Source: SMBSF63 sp034003545 | GTDB taxonomy: Bacteria; Chloroflexota; Anaerolineae; Anaerolineales; Anaerolineaceae | Reading direction: 5' to 3' | Assembly (NCBI GenBank): GCA_964447155.1 | Contig: CAYURM010000005.1 | Location: 97,414 to 161,413, forward strand | Length of the DNA stretch: 64,000 nt | In this document: piece after piece, positions 60,038 through 64,000 of the stretch | Position numbering within the stretch: position 1 is the stretch's first letter | How the letters are laid out: the number at the start of each line of letters is the position of its first letter | Program-made: the position numbers and the translations under genes | The notes under the pieces: model-generated | The model's input: only the letters and a program-made list of their open reading frames with translations | What the model was told of the DNA's origin: nothing | The model's database searches: none

Positions 60038-61564
60038 TCAAATTCGATGACTTTGCTTTCTTTCTTTTCTTTCTGTATGTGTTTGTTGAGGGTTCGTTTC
60101 CTGTTGTGGCTTGGGCAGGACGTGGATGGACCCATGCTCCAGCCCGTATTGGTTCAGGGTGGCAAACACCTCTTTTGCGCGCTGTTGTAATTCATGCTCA
60201 CTGCGCTGTTCTGCATCAGCGGAAATGATGTGCAGGTTGCTGGAACCAGGCTCGCCTTTATTCGGTTCTACCCCGATGATGATTTCGTCTCCAGCCAGGT
60301 TGGTCACATTGGCCGAATACGCCTTGCGCAGATCGTTGTGCTGGTAGGAGGATTCCGAGAAGCAAAAGCCCTGATTTTCGAGCGCCTGGATGACGATGTC
60401 GGCAATATTGACCCGTAATTGAGAATTCAGGGCTTCTTCGATTGCCAGGCGGCACGTATTTTCCAGTTCTTCAAACATGCGAGGCAGTTCATCCTGCTGG
60501 ATGGCAAGCAGCTCGTCAGTTTGCAGCGCGTCAGCCCGGGTTTCGATCTGGCCGAGGCGGGTGTGGATCATGGTTTTCAGGCGGGAGAGTCGGCGCGCTG
60601 ACCAGTAGTCTACATCGATCATTTGACCAATCTCGTTGCCGTCCAGGTCTGTCGAAGGGATTTCCTGAAGCTCTTCGGCAGCTGCCAGCAGTTGATGCAG
60701 ATTTTTCTTGACCTCCAGGTGGAGGAGGTCCCATTCAGCCTGCTTGTGTTGCAGGGTAAAGCGCTGTTCCGAAAACGACTGATAGGCCTGCTGTGCCTTG
60801 ACCAGGGCTGCATCCAGAAAGCCCTGGTCAAGGTTTTGGTGTGCCTGTTCCAGTTGGAAGGCTGCGCGTTGGGCTGCGCCGCCAGTGAATTTCTCATGGT
60901 CAAAATTGGCGGTGATGAAATCATACAGCATCTCGGCATCGTTCAATTGCTTGGTCACGATTTCTTCTTTCGAGTCCTGAAAGCGTCCCAGTTGTTCCTG
61001 CTGTTGGATGAAGGTCTGCACCTGCTCGAACAGAACTTGCTGATGATCTGAAATTTCTGCTTGCCGGGACTGGAAATCCAGAAAAACATGGGTGACATGC
61101 TGCTGGTGCTGATTGAATTGCACCGCCAGACGTTCGCTGTTCTCGCGGTTAACTTCCTCGTTATAGAGAATGTCTGCCTGAAGGTCGTGAAGATTCTCCA
61201 ATGCCCGGCCCTGTTCTTCCATTTCGCCGGTAAACGCTTCATCGGTTTCCAGCCACATGCGGTTGAAGAGGCTGTGCATGTTTTCGGCGAGGGCGGCTTG
61301 CGACTTTTCCCACGCCGCGTTGTTTTCCTGTTCCAGGCGCTGCAAGGTGCGGCTTTGAAAGCCATCAAGCGTATGGTCAAAACGGGACTGGCGGTCTTCC
61401 ATTCCCTGGAAGACTCGGTTCATATCTTCAATATGTTCTTCGCGCAGGCGAGCGCTGCGGTTTTGATTTTCCTCTTCGAGGAGGATGGCTCGAATACGTT
61501 GTTTGGTGAGGCGCGCGGCTGCGAATTTTCGGATGCTTAAGGTGGAAAGTTTATGGCCTGACAT
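60038..61564 (-). CDS. Long coiled-coil protein of the radical-SAM/AAA+ operon
   Basis: A 508-residue protein starting MSGHKLSTLSIRKFAAARLTKQR; ATG 61564 lies 14 bases inside the gene before it. From about residue 25 to 370 it is nearly all charged helix (many Glu, Gln, Arg; heptad-like), including a very Gln-rich part (FNQHQQHVTHVFLDFQSRQ). The last ~120 residues change to a compact alpha/beta part: NIADIVIQALENQGFCFSES, DEIIIGVEP and LHIISADAEQRSEHELQQRA, possibly a small ligand- or protein-binding domain. The family is unknown to me. Being between the activase-like gene and the AAA+ ATPase, it may be the substrate or scaffold of the latter. Confidence 0.75.
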   Translation of the reverse strand: MSGHKLSTLSIRKFAAARLTKQRIRAILLEEENQNRSARLREEHIEDMNRVFQGMEDRQSRFDHTLDGFQSRTLQRLEQENNAAWEKSQAALAENMHSLFNRMWLETDEAFTGEMEEQGRALENLHDLQADILYNEEVNRENSERLAVQFNQHQQHVTHVFLDFQSRQAEISDHQQVLFEQVQTFIQQQEQLGRFQDSKEEIVTKQLNDAEMLYDFITANFDHEKFTGGAAQRAAFQLEQAHQNLDQGFLDAALVKAQQAYQSFSEQRFTLQHKQAEWDLLHLEVKKNLHQLLAAAEELQEIPSTDLDGNEIGQMIDVDYWSARRLSRLKTMIHTRLGQIETRADALQTDELLAIQQDELPRMFEELENTCRLAIEEALNSQLRVNIADIVIQALENQGFCFSESSYQHNDLRKAYSANVTNLAGDEIIIGVEPNKGEPGSSNLHIISADAEQRSEHELQQRAKEVFATLNQYGLEHGSIHVLPKPQQETNPQQTHTERKERKQSHRI

Positions 61565-62240
61565 CTTGAACCAGCCTTTGGCGCAGATCCTGAACAGTGT
61601 GCATGGCTTCATCAATCGCGTTAAGGAAACTGCGGGAAGGAACGCCAATGAAGACCAACTCGTGATCCTGAATGTGGATCTCGGGTTGGCGGGACGTGTT
61701 TTCAAAATCAAAGGCCTGCAGGCGGGGCGTGAAATGATGGATGATCTGATTGCTGCTGCCGCGCAGCCCGGTGAGGCCGTTATCCAGCGCATGTCGATAG
61801 GGCCCGTCAATCAGGCAATCCAGGCGCGAAAGATACGCTGTAATGCCGGGGAGCGCAGTATTGTTGTGCAGGTCTGCCAGGGTGTAGCCGGAGTAGGCGA
61901 GGACGGTCAGCTCTGGACGCTGCGCGTGCACAAGGTCAATCACGCGGGTCAGGCCGAGGGCTTGATGACACGGCTCTCCGCCGGAAATGGTGAGCCCTTC
62001 TATTTCAGGGGTTTGCAGGATGCGCGCGGCCAGATCTCCGGCTTCAATCAGGACAGCCGGGGTGAAGGGACGATAGGAGGGCGAAACGCAGCCCGGACAG
62101 CGCAGGGCGCAGCCTTGCACCCAGATGACGGCGCGTTTTCCCGGTCCGAGAGCCTGGGTTTGCGGACAAAAATTTGCCAGGTTGAGTATGGATGGATCGC
62201 CCATGTTCCAGCGTTCCAGCAGGTTTGGATTGTTTTTCAT
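61551..62240 (-). CDS. Radical SAM activase-like protein (NrdG/4Fe-4S single-cluster family)
   Basis: A 229-residue protein with a CX3CX2C motif (WVQGCALRCPGC, first Cys near residue 45) that should bind one 4Fe-4S cluster and S-adenosylmethionine. The length, the GLTISGGEPCHQ segment and VLAYSGYTLADL fit the short activase-like branch (NrdG, PflA relatives). No anaerobic ribonucleotide reductase gene is near, so it probably acts on something else, perhaps a product of this operon. ATG 62240 follows GGGAGG; in-frame start at 62252 lies before this signal. It is the first gene of the minus-strand operon and overlaps the coiled-coil gene by 14 bases. Confidence 0.85.
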   Translation of the reverse strand: MKNNPNLLERWNMGDPSILNLANFCPQTQALGPGKRAVIWVQGCALRCPGCVSPSYRPFTPAVLIEAGDLAARILQTPEIEGLTISGGEPCHQALGLTRVIDLVHAQRPELTVLAYSGYTLADLHNNTALPGITAYLSRLDCLIDGPYRHALDNGLTGLRGSSNQIIHHFTPRLQAFDFENTSRQPEIHIQDHELVFIGVPSRSFLNAIDEAMHTVQDLRQRLVQDVRP

Positions 62241-62289
62241 TATGCCTCCCAAAAAAGGCCGAACTTAAAAGGCAGTTTCTATCAATAAT

Positions 62290-62303
62290 CGAACTTATGT
62301 TCT
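62290..62303. promoter_or_regulatory. LexA-like palindrome GAAC-N4-GTTC
   Basis: CGAACTTATGTTCT matches the core of the Gram-positive SOS box (CGAAC-N4-GTTC) with a mismatch at the right flank. It lies where transcription of the minus-strand operon should begin, a good position for repression. Confidence 0.45.
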
Positions 62304-62307
62304 AATT

Positions 62308-62338
62308 AGTATAGCATAGAAATGGGTTGTTTTGTCAA
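62308..62338 (-). promoter_or_regulatory. Promoter of the radical-SAM/coiled-coil/AAA+ operon
   Basis: On the minus strand TTGACA (62338-62333) and TATACT (62313-62308) with a long 19-base spacer. Transcription would start near 62301, about 60 bases before ATG 62240. Confidence 0.5.
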
Positions 62339-62525
62339 GTTTTTTGTGAGAGCAGGCAAAAGATGCAGAAATTATCGTTCGTTCACCGCGTTGGCTTGGA
62401 TCTCTAAAGGGGACAGGTGCAAGCTCAGCCAGCGTTACGTGGTCATTGGTATGAGAAAAGGGAGGAATTTTTCAGGTTTGCCGGGTGTTTATGAGAGATT
62501 TCCTCGTCCCCGGATTGGATAGCGC

Positions 62526-62531
62526 GTATAA
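62526..62531 (+). promoter_or_regulatory. Candidate -10 box
   Basis: TATAAT, about 40 bases before the gene starting at 62573. No clear -35 box. Confidence 0.4.
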
Positions 62532-62572
62532 TATTGAGTAGAAGGTAATCAATGTACGACGGGAAGGATATG

Positions 62573-63457
62573 ATGAAAAAACTTGTTTACACCATCACCG
62601 GTTTTTCGTTCAGCCTGGCGGCAGCGCTGGGCATTATTGTGAGCATGCTGGGGATCGTGTTCGTGTGGCGGTTGGTGCCGGGCACAACGGAACGCCTGGT
62701 CAATACGGCTGTCTTCGCCCGGCGGGCACTGGATTCGACCGACGAGCTGTTGGTGGTGGCAGACACCACGCTCACCCAGGCGGAGGATAATATTGCCCTG
62801 ATTGCAAATGCCACTCGTGATGTCGCCGAGACGCTGGAGCAGACTTCTACCGTGACGACTACGGTGGCTGATGCGGTCGGGGATGAGTTTGCCGGGGTGG
62901 TCAAGAACACGCAGACCGCGCTGGGTGCGCTGGAATCAAGTGCCAAGCTGGTCGATGATACCCTTTCCTTTATTTCCAGTCTGCCGTTGATGGGGACGAA
63001 ATATTCCAGCAAGACGCCGTTGTACAGCAGTGTGGTGGAAATCAACGAGAGCCTGGACGAAATGCCCAAAACGCTGCAAAGTTTGCAGGATAATCTTGAC
63101 TCAACGGCGGAGGCCTTCACTGGCTTGAATAAAAGCGTGGGAGTGCTGGCGGACAATGTAGACGAAATCGAAACCAGCCTGGCAGATGCAGTCGTGGTGG
63201 TCAACCGTTATCAGGTGCTGGTGGACGAGGCTCAGGTCAATACGGAGACGATCATCGAAAAGCTGCCGCGCTGGGTGCGCTGGACAGCGGTCGGCCTGAC
63301 GGTACTGATGGTGTGGGTGATCGCCATCCAGGCCGGATTGCTAATGTTTGGCGCCGAGATGGCGGGACTGAAGTATGAACAGCAGGTACTGGAAGAGGTT
63401 GTCGAGGAAGAAATCAGGCCGGTAGAGGAAGAAAAGGACGACGAAACGCAGGAATAG
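62573..63457 (+). CDS. Two-helix membrane protein with long periplasmic/extracytoplasmic coiled region
   Basis: A 294-residue protein of unknown family. One transmembrane helix at the N-terminus (TGFSFSLAAALGIIVSMLGIVFVW, ~9-32) and one near the end (WTAVGLTVLMVWVIAIQAGLLMF, ~232-256), with ~200 residues of mostly helical, Thr/Asp/Val-rich sequence between them (many D-T and V-x-D-x-V steps, as in sensor or methyl-accepting proteins), then a short acidic tail EEVVEEEIRPVEEEKDDE. GGGAAGGA lies just before; ATG 62570 is a near alternative. A hairpin terminator follows. Confidence 0.75.
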   Translation: MKKLVYTITGFSFSLAAALGIIVSMLGIVFVWRLVPGTTERLVNTAVFARRALDSTDELLVVADTTLTQAEDNIALIANATRDVAETLEQTSTVTTTVADAVGDEFAGVVKNTQTALGALESSAKLVDDTLSFISSLPLMGTKYSSKTPLYSSVVEINESLDEMPKTLQSLQDNLDSTAEAFTGLNKSVGVLADNVDEIETSLADAVVVVNRYQVLVDEAQVNTETIIEKLPRWVRWTAVGLTVLMVWVIAIQAGLLMFGAEMAGLKYEQQVLEEVVEEEIRPVEEEKDDETQE

Positions 63458-63485
63458 ACACGAAGCAGGCCGGGTGACTGAAATA

Positions 63486-63520
63486 AACAATCCCTTCCTC
63501 TCTTTGAGGAGGGGATTGTT
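63486..63520 (+). terminator. Hairpin after the two-helix membrane protein gene
   Basis: 15-base arms, AACAATCCCTTCCTC and GAGGAGGGGATTGTT, with one G-U pair and a TCTTT loop. T-run is weak. Confidence 0.75.
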
Positions 63521-63609
63521 GTATTCCGGTTTGTAAATAACGGATAAAATCGGGGAAAATTAATGCGATTTTTAGGGCAAACCGGCCGGGTTTCGTTTAT
63601 GATCAAGGC

Positions 63610-63852
63610 ATGGAAAAAATCATTGTTTGGGAAGACTGCGATCCTTCTACACCTATTCAGGATATGATCCGGTCTGCGATTAAATTCTATGCTTTTAACT
63701 ACGGACGCCAGCCTGATTTCTGTGTGGTACACAGTGACCGCGGGGTGGATGTTTCCCAGGTGGACGGAGTAGAAGTTCAGCTGCGCGAGAGCGTGATGCC
63801 GCAGCATGTGCTGGTTGGGGTGAAGGAAGGGTATCAGGGTCAAGTGAATTGA
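63610..63852 (+). CDS. Small hypothetical protein, 80 residues
   Basis: An 80-residue protein (MEKIIVWEDCDPSTPIQDMI...), predicted as an alternating beta-alpha-beta fold with no signal peptide or membrane helix. The ribosome binding site is poor (AAGG one base before ATG). Base composition and a terminator right after it speak for a real gene. I do not recognise it. Confidence 0.55.
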   Translation: MEKIIVWEDCDPSTPIQDMIRSAIKFYAFNYGRQPDFCVVHSDRGVDVSQVDGVEVQLRESVMPQHVLVGVKEGYQGQVN

Positions 63853-63878
63853 ATATTTCGCGGGGCTGGCCCTCTCTT

Positions 63879-63905
63879 GAAATCGCCGCAAAGCGGCGAT
63901 TTCTT
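63879..63905. terminator. Intrinsic terminator after the 80-residue gene
   Basis: GAAATCGCCGC, loop AAA, GCGGCGATTTC, then TTTCTCT. A second hairpin CTCTCCCG/CGGGAGAG follows at about 63908-63928. Confidence 0.8.
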
Positions 63906-63960
63906 TCTCTCCCGGCGAGCGGGAGAGAATCTGGATGGAGTCTTTCTTATTTTACTGATG

Positions 63961-64000
63961 TTACGCAGCCTTGAGAGCTTGAAGCTCATCAAAGGCGGAG
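63961..64000 (-). CDS. Possible C-terminal end of a gene off the right edge
   Basis: On the minus strand the last bases read ...SAFDELQALKAA and a TAA stop (63963-63961). The peptide looks natural and two hairpins lie just downstream on that strand, but 13 codons are not enough to be sure. Confidence 0.3.
   Translation of the reverse strand, partial: SAFDELQALKAA

Larger units (their letters stand above)
62241..62572. other. Divergent intergenic region
   Basis: It contains the minus-strand promoter and LexA-like palindrome (62290-62338) and a plus-strand TATAAT (62526-62531). No gene was seen. Confidence 0.6.

Noticed and set aside
60038..61810. Start of the coiled-coil gene at 61810
   Set aside because: That extension is the antisense-frame reading of the radical SAM gene; ATG 61564 gives a natural protein start.
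61551..62240. NrdG of anaerobic ribonucleotide reductase
   Set aside because: No nrdD gene is adjacent and the gene is coupled to coiled-coil and AAA+ genes; only the family-level call is kept.

Overview
The window looks like a scaffold from an anaerobic, free-living bacterium of the phylum Chloroflexota, most probably class Anaerolineae. This is inferred from gene content: a Na+-pumping methylmalonyl-CoA-type decarboxylase operon, trehalose and glycogen enzymes, cohesin/dockerin surface proteins, many dispersed GC-rich palindromes of the CCCTGAGCTTG(C/T)CGAAGGG type, and average GC of roughly 55%. No rRNA, tRNA, CRISPR array or insertion sequence was recognised. One run of 100 N (16860-16959) is a scaffold gap inside a tandem repeat.

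Layout. 1-2055 (minus, AT-rich): a membrane protein with a C-terminal sulfatase/alkaline-phosphatase-like domain running off the left edge, preceded by a 50-residue membrane peptide. 2407-10007 (plus): a nonulosonic (sialic/legionaminic) acid locus: formyltransferase-like protein, NeuB, NeuC, NeuD, a HisF/HisH/WbpG-type amidination trio and the CMP-sugar synthetase NeuA. 10390-11828: an AbiEi/AbiEii toxin-antitoxin pair with its own palindromic operator. 11968-20949: surface polysaccharide genes (UDP-sugar dehydrogenase, epimerase, flippase, four glycosyltransferase-type proteins). 21522-24428: glucan phosphorylase and a UPF0316 membrane protein.

24812-32087: a compact cohesin-dockerin set (secreted cohesin protein with three copies of a ~100-residue repeat, a dockerin protein, and a translationally coupled cohesin lipoprotein), with a minus-strand degenerate PP2C-like membrane protein between them. 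32308-34419: a GT-C-type membrane protein. 34712-38190 (minus): the decarboxylase operon. 38303-43675 (minus): a four-gene trehalose operon (GH63/MGH-like hydrolase, OtsA, GT4, OtsB) joined by ATGA overlaps. 43940-46457: DUF3048 lipoprotein and M55 D-aminopeptidase.

46651-50877: an RNA-modification operon: tRNA-guanine transglycosylase-like enzyme, two different ArmA/RmtB-family 16S rRNA methyltransferase homologues and RsmF. The founding enzymes of the last two families act on neighbouring nucleotides of helix 44 (G1405 and C1407). 51043-52572: a GAF-GAF-GGDEF diguanylate cyclase. 52822-62240: two operons facing each other, two SPFH-like membrane proteins plus a helical-repeat protein on plus, and a radical-SAM activase-like protein, a long coiled-coil protein and a tandem CbxX/CfqX AAA+ ATPase on minus, the latter behind a promoter with a LexA-like GAAC-N4-GTTC palindrome. 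I regard this island, the cohesin-dockerin set and the helix-44 methyltransferase operon as the most interesting parts. 62573-64000 holds two unrecognised small genes and possibly the end of another gene.
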